Part shown: piece by piece, positions 51,235 to 59,808 of the stretch
Layout: the number at the start of each line of letters is the position of its first letter
Numbering within the stretch: position 1 is the first letter of the stretch
Assembly (NCBI RefSeq): GCF_001570725.1
Contig: NZ_BCNV01000005.1
Location: 186,001-250,000, forward strand
DNA: 64,000 bases
Direction of reading: 5' to 3'
Source: Paenibacillus amylolyticus
GTDB taxonomy: Bacteria > Bacillota > Bacilli > Paenibacillales > Paenibacillaceae
The notes under the pieces: generated by a model
What the model saw: only the letters and a program-made list of their open reading frames with translations
Database searches by the model: none
Told to the model about the DNA's origin: nothing
Program-made: the position numbers and the translations under genes

Positions 51235-52151
51235 AATGTTGTATCCTCCTTGGGTCTTTCCTTCAACGAAAGTTCAATAATGGTGTCCAGTAGCTCTGCA
51301 AAAGAAATACCTGCAGCAGCTGCACTTTTGGGCAGCAGACTGTTACGGGTAAGTCCTGGCAGTGTGTTCACCTCAAGCACATAAGGCATGCCTTCCCGAA
51401 TCATCATATCAACGCGCGCATAGACGCTGCATTTGAGTACCTGATAGCAGGCCAATGCGGCTGCTTCGACGCGTTGGTGAAGGTCCGTAGGCAATTGCAC
51501 AACCTGCTCATCGGCTCCGTTGTCATCATATTTGGAAGCATAGTCGAAAAACGTAGCGTTAGAATGAATGGAGATCACCGGCAGCATCTTACCGTCCAGA
51601 ATGGCACAGGTGATCTCCTCACCTTCGATATACTGTTCAATCATGACCGTGTCATCCCAGGCGAGGGCAGCCTCTACAGCGGCGGGAAGGGCGGAAGCTT
51701 CCTTCACCACTTGGGTACCGATGCTGGAACCGCCTGAATTGGGTTTGACCACCACGGGGTACGTTAATTGTTGAACAGCAATAGAGGACAGTTCCTCCAT
51801 ATGGTTCACCCACAGCCATTCTCCGGTAAGCACACCCGCATGTTGCATGAGCTGTTTGGACATGTCTTTATCCATGCATACACTGCTTGCAAGCACGCCA
51901 CAGCCTGTATAGGGAATGCCCAGGGATTCCAGTGTGCCCTGAACGGTACCGTCTTCGCCGTATTTGCCATGCAAGGCAAGCAGTGCCACATCGATCCCGG
52001 CCGATTTGTCGATCAGATCCCGCTTGGTATTCAGCTCAATGGGCACAACCTCGTATTTGTCTCTATTCAGATTCGCAATCATCTCCTGTCCGGTGAGCAG
52101 GGAAATATCCCGCTCTGAAGATGTACCACCCATAATCACGCCAACCTTCAT
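51231..52151 (-). CDS. ddl: D-alanine--D-alanine ligase
   Basis: The protein has 306 residues, the normal length, with an ATP-grasp fold: 'VGVIMGGTSSERDISLLTGQ', 'ALHGKYGEDGTVQGTLESLG', 'KPNSGGSSIGTQVV', 'MIEQYIEGEEITCAIL', 'VLEVNTLPGLTRNSLLPK'. It joins two D-Ala for peptidoglycan precursor synthesis. Start ATG 52151 follows AAGGAGG. It lies 12 bases after the MocR-type regulator gene on the same strand, and MocR-type control of ddl is known in Brevibacillus (DdlR), so a regulatory link is plausible. Confidence 0.92.
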   Translation of the reverse strand: MKVGVIMGGTSSERDISLLTGQEMIANLNRDKYEVVPIELNTKRDLIDKSAGIDVALLALHGKYGEDGTVQGTLESLGIPYTGCGVLASSVCMDKDMSKQLMQHAGVLTGEWLWVNHMEELSSIAVQQLTYPVVVKPNSGGSSIGTQVVKEASALPAAVEAALAWDDTVMIEQYIEGEEITCAILDGKMLPVISIHSNATFFDYASKYDDNGADEQVVQLPTDLHQRVEAAALACYQVLKCSVYARVDMMIREGMPYVLEVNTLPGLTRNSLLPKSAAAAGISFAELLDTIIELSLKERPKEDTTL

Positions 52152-52163
52152 GTAAAATCCTCC

Positions 52164-53615
52164 TTATCTCATTTGAGCTGCTGTCTCGCCAATGATCCGA
52201 ATGCCTTTGCGTATTTGCTCATCGCTGACTCTGGAGAAACCGAGACGCATCGTGTTTACGCCCTGACCGGGTTCCAGATAAAAGGTATCCCCAGGTGTGA
52301 ACGTCACACCTTTGACCTTACAGGCCGCCAGCAGTTCACGGGTTCTGTATTCGGACGGGAACTGCACGAACAGATGCAGACCACCCGCACCGGAAATCCG
52401 GCACATTGGCAGATGCTGCTTCAGGCAACGCACAACCAACTCGTATTTTCGCTTATACTCCGTACGAGCTCGCTTCAAGTATTTCTCGAAATTACCGTTG
52501 CTCAGATATTGATACAATAAGGATTGGTCCAGCGTGGAGGTATGAATGCTGCGCGCCCGTTTCATACTCTCCAGATAATCAATCAGGGCCGCATCCGCAA
52601 TAACCCAACCAACGCGCAGGCCTGGAAATAGCACTTTGGAGAAGCTGCCCAGATACACCAGTCCGTTCCCTTTGCCCATGCTGGCGATCAGGGGAGAGAC
52701 ATGCGAACCGGAATAGCGCAATTCTTCGTTGAACCCGTCCTCAATGATCGGTACCTGGTACTGGTTCATCAACCGGATAATCTCCGCCCGTTTCGCAGGG
52801 GACGTCACAATCCCGGTTGGGTTGTGATAGGAGGGCACGAGATATGCCAGATCATATGGACTTGACTCAAGTTCATGTTCCAGTTGCTTCAAGTCCAGGC
52901 CATCCGGCTCCATATTTACACCGGTCAGGTGAAACTGGTGCAATTTTAGATTCTTAATCGCCGTGTGGTGCGTTGGATTCTCACAGAGCGCTTTGCCGCT
53001 TTCTTTGCGTAAAGCCCCAAGCACCAGATCGAAACCTTCCGTGAATCCGTTGGTGATTAGAATATCCTTGCCACGGAGATCGACGCCTTTGTTCTCCATA
53101 TATCGTAGTAAATACTTCATCAGCGGTCTGTATCCTTGCGCATATCCGTAATTCAGCAGTACTTCGCCTTCAAGTGACATGCGATCCAGAAAAGCCCGTT
53201 TCACGTTGTGCAGATCGAACAACTTCTCATCAGGTGCTATGCTGGTAAAAGATATCTCGCCACGCTCTGCTCCGGAGCCATGCTTCATCAGATCGTACTG
53301 CTCTGCCTGAATCGCATACTCGCTTACCTCCGTTGTCCAGTCCAGTTCCCAGCTTGCTGTTGCCTCAGGGGGTTCGATGGAGGCACTGACGTAATTGCCC
53401 TTTCCTTTGACTGCATAGATCAGGCCTTCATCTTCAAGCTCGGCATAAGCGAGCAGGACCGTACTTCGACTAACTTTCATAAGTGTGCTGAGTTCACGGG
53501 TCGAGGGCAGCTTTTGTTTGGCTTGCAGACCGCCTTTGAGCATCAATCGCTTCATATAATCTTTGACTTGTATATATACAGGGCGGTCCTCCGTCAGTTG
53601 CAGATCGGAATACAT
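52164..53615 (-). CDS. MocR-type regulator (GntR helix-turn-helix fused to PLP aminotransferase fold)
   Basis: The protein has 483 residues. The N-terminal GntR winged helix (~8-75: 'VYIQVKDYMKRLMLKGGLQA', 'KLPSTRELSTLMKVSRSTVL') is linked to a fold-type-I aminotransferase domain (~110-480) with 'YHNPTGIVTSPAKRAE' and the PLP lysine in 'GSFSKVLFPGLRVGW'. MocR proteins sense PLP adducts. Start ATG 53615 follows GTAGAGGGAG; an upstream extension of the frame has no ribosome site. It heads the operon with ddl and a GNAT gene, so DdlR-like control of cell-wall D-Ala-D-Ala supply is my best guess. Confidence 0.88.
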   Translation of the reverse strand: MYSDLQLTEDRPVYIQVKDYMKRLMLKGGLQAKQKLPSTRELSTLMKVSRSTVLLAYAELEDEGLIYAVKGKGNYVSASIEPPEATASWELDWTTEVSEYAIQAEQYDLMKHGSGAERGEISFTSIAPDEKLFDLHNVKRAFLDRMSLEGEVLLNYGYAQGYRPLMKYLLRYMENKGVDLRGKDILITNGFTEGFDLVLGALRKESGKALCENPTHHTAIKNLKLHQFHLTGVNMEPDGLDLKQLEHELESSPYDLAYLVPSYHNPTGIVTSPAKRAEIIRLMNQYQVPIIEDGFNEELRYSGSHVSPLIASMGKGNGLVYLGSFSKVLFPGLRVGWVIADAALIDYLESMKRARSIHTSTLDQSLLYQYLSNGNFEKYLKRARTEYKRKYELVVRCLKQHLPMCRISGAGGLHLFVQFPSEYRTRELLAACKVKGVTFTPGDTFYLEPGQGVNTMRLGFSRVSDEQIRKGIRIIGETAAQMR

Positions 53616-54288
53616 CCCATCACTCCCTCTACTGGTATCTTGCCATATTATAAACCCAGCAGAAAGAACCACGATACCTCTGTTTCCCTGCGGGAGTGGT
53701 TGGTGGTTCGCGTAAACGCAAAAAAGCCCTGGCAATATGCCAGGACCCGTGGTAAAACTTGATCCATTTCTATAGTTCTGCTGCTATGACTTTCTACAGT
53801 TGCATTGCATGACTTATCTCTCTAGGATCGATAGCTATCTGACCTTCTACATGTGTCTATTTAACTTCTGTACGGCTATAATTGCAGGCTTTCTAGGTGA
53901 TACTTAAAATCTACAGTGAAATCATGAATCTAGGTCTTTCTACGTTTGCTTGCTGCAAGTTCGAATAGAAGATGAATCTACAATCTATAAGCTAAGGTTC
54001 TTGCTAACTGTACTCTTGTCGTGATCACGTAACAAAAATCAGTATGAAAAAGATGATCAATCATAGGGTACAATAGACGAAGGTAGATATAAAGACATAT
54101 GTCTTAGTGCCCAATTTCTTCCTCATACCCCTATAGTACCACTTTGAATCAGGGAAGTTAACCTTTTTTTTGAAATATTTGTCGTAATAGCGAAAATTGC
54201 GTGAATTGTACTTCATATAGAATGAAATGGTGTCCGTTTATAATATGTGATAGGATGTAGACCTATAGATAATGAGGAAGTGAGCCTA
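53616..54288. other. Gene-poor region with a minus-strand terminator, repeated motif and palindromes
   Basis: No ORF with a ribosome site is seen in these ~670 bases. Held here are a minus-strand terminator-like hairpin (53720-53745), a loose repeat of CTTTCTA or CTTCTAC about every 45-53 bases (53789, 53843, 53888, 53936), and a perfect 14-bp palindrome, AAGACATATGTCTT (54092-54105). A short untranslated RNA on the minus strand is possible. Confidence 0.4.
53720..53745 (-). terminator. Minus-strand intrinsic terminator without an assigned gene
   Basis: Read on the minus strand, CCTGGCA-TATT-GCCAGG is followed by six T residues. There is no protein gene on the minus strand upstream of it up to 54288, so it may end a small RNA or an orphan transcript. 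It lies before the mocR operon on the same strand. Confidence 0.6.
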
Positions 54289-54645
54289 TTGATTAATATT
54301 ACCGTGCCAACACCCAATGTAACCATCACGAAGCAGGCTGATCCACAGCTTAGCCACATTTATGGATTTACTGATTTTCACCTGATTACCCGGGAACTAG
54401 GCGGAATTTTCATGTTTTACAATGCCGCTGGAGAGTTGTTATTTGTCGGGAAAGCACGAAAATTAAGACCCCGCATCAAAAAGCATTTTGAAGATACTGT
54501 ATCACCAATCAAGAATCACCGCGAGGAAGTAACGAAGATTGAAGTATGCCTGGTTGAAGATCCGGTAGATCGTGAAATTTATGAGACCTATATCATTAAC
54601 ACGATGCGTGCGAAATACAATGTAGATAAAGTCTTGTACAAATAA
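54289..54645 (+). CDS. GIY-YIG-type nuclease domain protein
   Basis: The protein has 118 residues. The GIY-YIG fold resembles the N-terminal domain of UvrC: 'GGIFMFYNAAGELLFVGKAR' holds the two strands (GIF..MFY in place of GIY..YIG), the catalytic Arg is in 'KLRPRIKKHF' and the metal Glu in 'REIYETYIIN'. Stand-alone members in Bacilli are annotated as nucleotide excision repair endonucleases; no other Uvr domain is present. Start TTG 54289 follows GAGGAAG (54274-54280). Confidence 0.85.
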   Translation: MINITVPTPNVTITKQADPQLSHIYGFTDFHLITRELGGIFMFYNAAGELLFVGKARKLRPRIKKHFEDTVSPIKNHREEVTKIEVCLVEDPVDREIYETYIINTMRAKYNVDKVLYK

Positions 54646-54679
54646 ATTGCATATAAAACACAATGAACATGATTTTTTG

Positions 54680-54691
54680 GGACATATGTCC
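54680..54691. promoter_or_regulatory. Second GACATATGTC palindrome
   Basis: GGACATATGTCC, a perfect 12-bp palindrome followed by TAAGTG, matches the core of AAGACATATGTCTT-AGTG at 54092. The pair flanks the GIY-YIG gene and precedes the Bax-inhibitor-like gene by 195 bases. Candidate operator; the regulator is unknown. Confidence 0.4.
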
Positions 54692-54885
54692 TAAGTGTGT
54701 TGCCGGTAGAGAAGGATGTGATCGCAGGATTGCATCCGACTTCGTCTGGCACCACCCGATTTTTTTGAGCATGAACTCCAGAGAGTAGTCAGTAGAAATG
54801 GAAATGTAGAAATGCCAGAGCTTCAACTAAGTATCACAAACGTAGCATTACAGATATATCAAATACATATGAAGAGGTGATTGTG

Positions 54886-55632
54886 TTGATCGGTCGTAGC
54901 GGTAACCCTACACTTAAAGACAGCACGTTTGAAGACAGAGGATATGGAGAAGATCGGTATCAGAATTACATGACGATCAATGGCACGGTGAACAAAGCGT
55001 TTATTACGCTTGTGATCCTGCTGGGCAGTGCGTTTGCAACATGGATGATGTTCTTTAACGGACAACAAGTGATGCCGCTCGCTTATGGCGGATTAATCGT
55101 TGGTTTCATTCTTGCACTTGTCATTTCGTTCAAACCTGTAGCAGCACCTTATTTGGTACCCGTCTATGCCGTTGCAGAAGGCTTGTTCCTAGGGGCACTT
55201 TCCGCAACCTATGAGTCACTGTATAACGGAATAACCTTGCAGGCGGCCCTGTTGACTATGGCTGTATTCATCGCCCTGCTGATGGCATACAAAACCAGAT
55301 TGATCAAAGCTACGGAGAACTTCAAGTTGGGCGTTGTTGCTGCAACTGGCGGTATCATGATCATGTATCTGTTGAGCTTTGTACTGGGTTTCTTCGGCAT
55401 TTCGATTCCTTATCTGCATGATAATAGCTTGATTGGCATCGGTATTTCGGTCGTTATCGTCATTGTTGCTGCGCTCAATCTGGTCCTGGATTTCGACTTC
55501 ATCGAGGGTGGTGCTGAACGTGGTGCACCCAAGTATATGGAGTGGTACGGTGCATTTGGATTGATGGTGACGCTGGTATGGCTGTATATTGAAATTATCC
55601 GTCTGCTTGGCAAATTGCGGAGCCGGGACTAG
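54886..55632 (+). CDS. Bax inhibitor-1 / YccA-family membrane protein
   Basis: The protein has 248 residues with a ~35-residue polar N-terminus and seven hydrophobic helices ('FITLVILLGSAFATWMMFF', 'YLVPVYAVAEGLFLGALSAT', 'IGIGISVVIVIVAALNLVLD', 'GMLMVTLVW'-like end), and the family's acidic Asp pair in 'LDFDFIEGG'. Relatives (YetJ) are pH-sensitive calcium-leak channels. Start TTG 54886 sits behind GAAGAGGTGA; GTG at 54883 is an alternative. Confidence 0.88.
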   Translation: MIGRSGNPTLKDSTFEDRGYGEDRYQNYMTINGTVNKAFITLVILLGSAFATWMMFFNGQQVMPLAYGGLIVGFILALVISFKPVAAPYLVPVYAVAEGLFLGALSATYESLYNGITLQAALLTMAVFIALLMAYKTRLIKATENFKLGVVAATGGIMIMYLLSFVLGFFGISIPYLHDNSLIGIGISVVIVIVAALNLVLDFDFIEGGAERGAPKYMEWYGAFGLMVTLVWLYIEIIRLLGKLRSRD

Positions 55633-55671
55633 TCCTGCTTTTAACGTCATCATCAGAGTATGAACTTCATT

Positions 55672-55707
55672 AAAGCTAACGCGTGATACTCACGTCGTTG
55701 GCTTTTT
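55672..55707 (+). terminator. Terminator after the YccA-like gene
   Basis: AAAGCTAACG pairs with CGTTGGCTTT (one G-U pair, inner GTG/CAC), followed by T residues. Confidence 0.8.
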
Positions 55708-55831
55708 TGGTATATATGGAGGTAGTTTATAAGCAAATTCGTGAACAGTAGTAGAGGGAATAGTGAGGCTTGAGGTGTGTACATTTTACCATATTTGGAT
55801 TGACGATCTGGAAATGGTTATGGTATTTTAT

Positions 55832-55846
55832 TGATAATGATTATCA
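55832..55846. promoter_or_regulatory. Perfect Fur box upstream of the Btr-like regulator
   Basis: TGATAATGATTATCA is the exact 7-1-7 Fur palindrome. It lies ~100 bases before the start codon of the AraC-SBP gene and predicts iron-repressed transcription. The rest of the 312-base gap shows only an AT-rich promoter region. Confidence 0.9.
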
Positions 55847-55944
55847 TTTTCGTTTTCGTTTAAATATTGAATAAGCTGCCGGATAGTTCTCTTTACCTTT
55901 AGCTACATATCAAGCCGATCAAGCAGATCGAAAGGAGTGGCCTC

Positions 55945-57159
55945 ATGTTACTGGAAAATGATTCGCAGATTGCTGCGCACCAGCCCGTTACCGGCCGCAG
56001 TCCCAAGACGGATCTTGCCAACGTTAAAACATACATGGACAAACATTACGACCAACCTCTATCGATTGCAGATCTCGCCTCGGAAGCGGGGATCAGTCCG
56101 AAATATTTCGTGGATCTGTTCAAGAAAACGTACGGACAGAGCGCAATGGATTATCTGACGGATCTGCGTATTAACCGCGCCAAGCGATACCTGAAGGAAT
56201 CCACATACAAGCTTCGCGATATTGCCCTGAGAGTGGGATATAGTGACGAGTACTATTTTAGCCGTAAATTTAAAAAGGAAGTCGGCGTATCTCCTTCGGA
56301 TTATGCGAAAAACGCCAGAAAACGGATAGCCACCTGCTCCTCCAGTGTGATTGGACAGCTTCTGGCACTTAATGTCATCCCCGTGGCTGCACCTATCGAT
56401 CCCAAATGGACCGCGTATTATTATAATGCACATCGTACAGAGATTCAGTCTCACCTAAAATTGACGGACCCGTACACGAGCTGGCGGTTTGAGGCCAATG
56501 TGGAACGATTGGTTCATATTCGCCCTGATGCCATCGTGGGCACAGATCAGATTAGTGAACAGGATCAGGCCCAGTTGGCCGAGATTGCACCTTGTTGTTT
56601 TGTCCCCAAACATCATTCGGATTGGCGAACACAGCTACGCATGATTGGATCATTCCTGGAGCGGGAGGAACAGGCGGAGCAATGGATACACATGTACAAC
56701 CAGCGAGCAGAGAAGGCGCGGGAATCGGTACAGCGGGAAGTTGGCCGGGAGAAAGTGATCGTCGTGCGGATCTATGGGCAGAATCTCTACCTTTATAGCA
56801 ATCCGGGTATTGAAGAAGTGCTGTATGGAGCGCTGCAACTGGACACATTTTCTGATCTTAGTGCCAATAATCCGTTAACGCTGGAGCAGCTCGCTGCAAT
56901 GAACCCTGATCGCATTCTCGTTATGGTGTGTCCCGAAGCTGCTTCACGCGCGTATTGGCTCAGCTTGCAGCATTCAGTTACATGGCGGCAGCTCAAGGCC
57001 ATTCGTCAGTACCAGGTCCATCTGATCACAGGTGATCCTTGGTTTGATTATTCGGCTGTAGGCGTAATGCGTATGTTGGATGAAGCTCTACTGATCTTCA
57101 CGGGATATTGTCCAAACATATATCTGGATAACGTCCATGGTGATTCCCAGGCGACGTGA
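55945..57159 (+). CDS. btr: AraC-family regulator fused to a siderophore-binding domain (Btr-like)
   Basis: The protein has 404 residues. An AraC helix-turn-helix pair at the N-terminus (~23-125: 'PLSIADLASEAGISPKYFVD', 'LRDIALRVGYSDEYYFSRKF') is followed by a periplasmic-binding-protein-like domain (~130-395: 'ERLVHIRPDAIVGTDQ', 'EQLAAMNPDRILVMV') without a signal peptide, so it binds its ligand in the cytosol. Bacillus Btr has this order, senses ferri-bacillibactin and activates uptake genes. The dhb neighbourhood fits. Start ATG 55945 follows AAAGGAG; a Fur box lies upstream. Confidence 0.85.
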   Translation: MLLENDSQIAAHQPVTGRSPKTDLANVKTYMDKHYDQPLSIADLASEAGISPKYFVDLFKKTYGQSAMDYLTDLRINRAKRYLKESTYKLRDIALRVGYSDEYYFSRKFKKEVGVSPSDYAKNARKRIATCSSSVIGQLLALNVIPVAAPIDPKWTAYYYNAHRTEIQSHLKLTDPYTSWRFEANVERLVHIRPDAIVGTDQISEQDQAQLAEIAPCCFVPKHHSDWRTQLRMIGSFLEREEQAEQWIHMYNQRAEKARESVQREVGREKVIVVRIYGQNLYLYSNPGIEEVLYGALQLDTFSDLSANNPLTLEQLAAMNPDRILVMVCPEAASRAYWLSLQHSVTWRQLKAIRQYQVHLITGDPWFDYSAVGVMRMLDEALLIFTGYCPNIYLDNVHGDSQAT

Positions 57160-57180
57160 CATATAATCCTTGTATCTAAA

Positions 57181-57195
57181 TGAGAATGTTTATCA
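57181..57195. promoter_or_regulatory. Fur box upstream of the siderophore-binding lipoprotein
   Basis: TGAGAATGTTTATCA matches the 7-1-7 Fur consensus at 13 of 15 positions and lies just before the ribosome site of the lipoprotein gene. Confidence 0.7.
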
Positions 57196-57210
57196 AGGGG
57201 GATATCACAC

Positions 57211-58260
57211 ATGTTTCACTATATCAAAAACATCGGACAACGTTCCGTTGGTAGCAAATTCCGCAGTGCCCGGCTCTCAGCCCTGATCCTGCTGATGTTA
57301 ATTACAGGGCTGTTGTCTGCCTGTGGTGCAGCATCTGAGAATACGGGAGCGGCCCAGGAGGAGCAGCCAGCAACGGAGACTTCAACCCCGGCTTCAACCG
57401 AGACGGTTGTGCAGGAAGAGCAAACAGAAGAGACGACGGGTGAACGCACCGTAAAAGATGACTTGGGACATGATGTAATTGTTCCAGCCAAGACAGAGCG
57501 GGTGTTTGCGCCATATCTGGAAGATTCCCTGTTAACCCTTGGTGTGAAGCCCGTAGCCCAATGGGCGAGTGGTACGAAAGGGCATGTCTATCTCCAGGAT
57601 CAGCTCAGTGATGTGCCTACCCTTGATTTCTCCAGTGGGTTGCCTTCCCCTGAAGCGTTGATGTCGTATAATCCTGATTTTATTATCTTGCATACGGCCC
57701 AATATGCCGAGAACGGGGTATACGAGAGTTATTCCAAAATCGCACCGACTTACGTATTTACGAACGCTTCGGGTGATGTAGAGAAGTCTTTGCAGATTAT
57801 TGGTGATCTATTGGGCAAAACGGCTGAAGCCGAAAAAGCCATTGAAACCTACCATGCCAAGGTTGAGTCAGCCAAAGCGGAACTGGCGAAAGTAGCCGAA
57901 GGCAAAAAAGCAGCCATTATCCGTTTTGCCCCACGTGGTATTAGTATGATGGGTGGTAACTATTTCAGCGGTTATGTCGTATATGAACAACTGGGACTAG
58001 GTAAGCCTAAATTGGTCGAGTCGGAGAACAGCGCCATTGTATCCACCGAGGTTTTACCTGAGATTGATGCCGACTTTATTTTCACCGTGGAACAAGGTCC
58101 AGGCAGCATGAAAGAAATGACCGAAACCAACGTATGGAACAGTATGCCTGCGGTAAAAGCAGGGCATGTGTACGCTGTCGAGCCAGCTCCGTGGCTGGGT
58201 GGTGGACTGATCGCATACGGTCATGTCATCGATGATACGCTCAAAGCGTTAACGCAATAA
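57211..58260 (+). CDS. Iron-siderophore ABC transporter substrate-binding lipoprotein (FeuA-like)
   Basis: The protein has 349 residues. A lipoprotein signal ends 'LITGLLSACG' (Cys at ~32), followed by a Glu/Thr linker and a helical-backbone Fe-siderophore binding fold ('RTVKDDLGHDVIVPAKTERV', 'SPEALMSYNPDFIILH', 'VKAGHVYAVEPAPWLGGG'). It delivers ferric siderophore to an importer. No permease or ATPase genes follow; they must be elsewhere. The ribosome site is AAGGGGG. Confidence 0.88.
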   Translation: MFHYIKNIGQRSVGSKFRSARLSALILLMLITGLLSACGAASENTGAAQEEQPATETSTPASTETVVQEEQTEETTGERTVKDDLGHDVIVPAKTERVFAPYLEDSLLTLGVKPVAQWASGTKGHVYLQDQLSDVPTLDFSSGLPSPEALMSYNPDFIILHTAQYAENGVYESYSKIAPTYVFTNASGDVEKSLQIIGDLLGKTAEAEKAIETYHAKVESAKAELAKVAEGKKAAIIRFAPRGISMMGGNYFSGYVVYEQLGLGKPKLVESENSAIVSTEVLPEIDADFIFTVEQGPGSMKEMTETNVWNSMPAVKAGHVYAVEPAPWLGGGLIAYGHVIDDTLKALTQ

Positions 58261-58272
58261 TTCGAATAGTGC

Positions 58273-58345
58273 AGCTCCCTTTGGAGTGCCGGGAACCGGA
58301 TGTTAGTCCAGCGTTTCCGGTGCACCGTGAGGGAGCTTATTTTTT
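58273..58345 (+). terminator. Terminator after the siderophore-binding protein gene
   Basis: AGCTCCCT pairs with AGGGAGCT around an inner GTGCCGG/CCGGTGCAC stem, with TTTTTT downstream. Confidence 0.85.
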
Positions 58346-58456
58346 AGATTAGAAGGTGAACATTATATGACAAAAATATGGAAATATGGAGATAATCAAA
58401 ATGATTTCTGGATATCGTCCATGGGACAGCCGGATTCACTCTTTTATAATTGGTAA

Positions 58457-58471
58457 TGAGAATCAATCTCA
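58457..58471. promoter_or_regulatory. Fur box of the besA-dhb operon
   Basis: TGAGAATCAATCTCA is a 7-1-7 palindrome with one internal mismatch, 7 bases after a TATAAT (58445-58450) that could be the -10 box. It lies 288 bases upstream of the besA-like start, with the repeat element in between. Confidence 0.75.
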
Positions 58472-58504
58472 TATACAGATTATTTATTTAATTAACCATA
58501 ACCA

Positions 58505-58729
58505 ATATAAGTTGAATTTATGAACTACACAGAAACGGAGAAGTCAGAAAAAACCTGAAGAAGCGAAGCGTGCGCCTAAAAGCTTTCTGAAAGAAAGCTA
58601 CTCCGGAAGCATACGCTATCTCCGGATTTCTCCCTTTTAAAGGGGGATGAAGGAAATCTGGAGATAACAGCGATCGAAAGGTTATTCTGACGGCGTAGTG
58701 TATGTGTAGTTCAGTATTCAACTTATATA
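58505..58729. mobile_element. MITE-like element, 225 bp, copy B
   Basis: The terminal inverted repeats are TATAAGTTGAATTTATGAAC at the left and the complementary GTTCAGTATTCAACTTATA at the right. It is homologous in reverse complement to the 192-bp copy at 11665-11856 along its full length, with an extra ~35-45-base hairpin block (around 58585-58625). There is no ORF. It sits between the Fur box and the esterase gene, 29 bases from the start codon, so any transcript starting at that promoter would carry the element in its leader. Confidence 0.75.
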
Positions 58730-58758
58730 AGCAGAACAACGAGGAGGACCCATCCGTA

Positions 58759-59619
58759 ATGACGTTTCAGCCCAACCCAACCGCTCCTGGCAACCTTGAG
58801 CATATCGCACGCAGTACCGTTCAGATTCCACATGCCGAACAATGGACCATGAAATCACGTTCAGGTCATCATGTCTATCAGATCATGGTATTCAAGCCTG
58901 CTGAACCTCCGCCCCCGTCCGGTTACCCGGTGATCTACCTGCTGGATGCCAATTCCGTATTCGGCACGATGGTGGAAGCCGTTCGTGTACAGGGACGCAG
59001 ACCGGAGAAGACAGGAGCGGTCCCAGCGATTGTCGTAGGCATTGGGTACCCGATCGCGGGCCCCTTTTCCCCTCATCGATACTATGACTTTACTCCAAAG
59101 GCCACAACGGAATATACCGCAAAATCCGATGGTACACCTCTGCCAGAACAAGGAGGTGCTGATGAGTTCTTGCGATTTATTGAAGAAGAATTGAAGCCGG
59201 ATATGGAGAAGCAGTTTCGGATTGATCGGGACAGACAGGCTATATTCGGTCATTCGCTTGGTGGTCTGTTCGTGATCCATGCGTTGTTCACGAAGCCAGA
59301 GGCTTTTCGATATTACATTGCAGGCAGTCCCTCGCTGCACTGGAACCAGAAGGTCATGCAGGCGGAGGAGCAGGAATTCGTCGCAAAGCTGGAAAAGCAA
59401 CCGGTGAACGTCAAGGTGTGGATTGGTATGGGAGAACAGGAGAAGACCCACCCGGCCCGTAACAATGATAAGGCATCGAGCTTGACGGAACGTTTATCTG
59501 CATTAAAGCAGCCTGGGCTGAATATCGCCTACACCGAGTTCGAAGAAGAGAACCATGTCTCGGTATTGCCTTTTCTGATTAGTCGCACGATGCGTTTTGC
59601 CTGTAGTCCGGAGTCGTAG
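58759..59619 (+). CDS. besA: Alpha/beta-hydrolase, BesA/IroE-like siderophore esterase
   Basis: The protein has 286 residues with an esterase-D-like fold: 'YPVIYLLDANSVFGTMVEAV', nucleophile Ser166 in 'IFGHSLGGLFVIHALF', and the final His in 'EENHVSVLPFLI'. BesA opens ferri-bacillibactin, a trilactone, in the cytosol to release iron. Its position between a Fur box and dhbA supports this role. I take ATG 58759 because GAGGAGG precedes it; an upstream frame reaches into the repeat element. Expressed under iron limitation (inferred from the Fur box). Confidence 0.85.
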   Translation: MTFQPNPTAPGNLEHIARSTVQIPHAEQWTMKSRSGHHVYQIMVFKPAEPPPPSGYPVIYLLDANSVFGTMVEAVRVQGRRPEKTGAVPAIVVGIGYPIAGPFSPHRYYDFTPKATTEYTAKSDGTPLPEQGGADEFLRFIEEELKPDMEKQFRIDRDRQAIFGHSLGGLFVIHALFTKPEAFRYYIAGSPSLHWNQKVMQAEEQEFVAKLEKQPVNVKVWIGMGEQEKTHPARNNDKASSLTERLSALKQPGLNIAYTEFEEENHVSVLPFLISRTMRFACSPES

Positions 59620-59808
59620 AAGGTATGAAATGAGGGACGTTTTGCAGGTAACAGTCATATGAATCAGGGATCAGCGAGCGTCAATAGCCGAGGGGCAGCT
59701 ATTTTTGGGATTTACGGATGGATCAAACTCAACTGGATAGAACCAAGCTAACACATCGCTCCAACAGGGGGAGAAAATAGCTATAAGGCAGTAAGGGAGG
59801 TAAACGAG

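Noticed and set aside
53780-53960. Spaced short repeats as a CRISPR array
   Set aside because: The repeat is only ~7 bases, imperfect and without cas genes.
58702-58758. Upstream start for the BesA-like esterase inside the repeat element
   Set aside because: The strong GAGGAGG site fits ATG 58759; the extra residues come from the repeat's right end.
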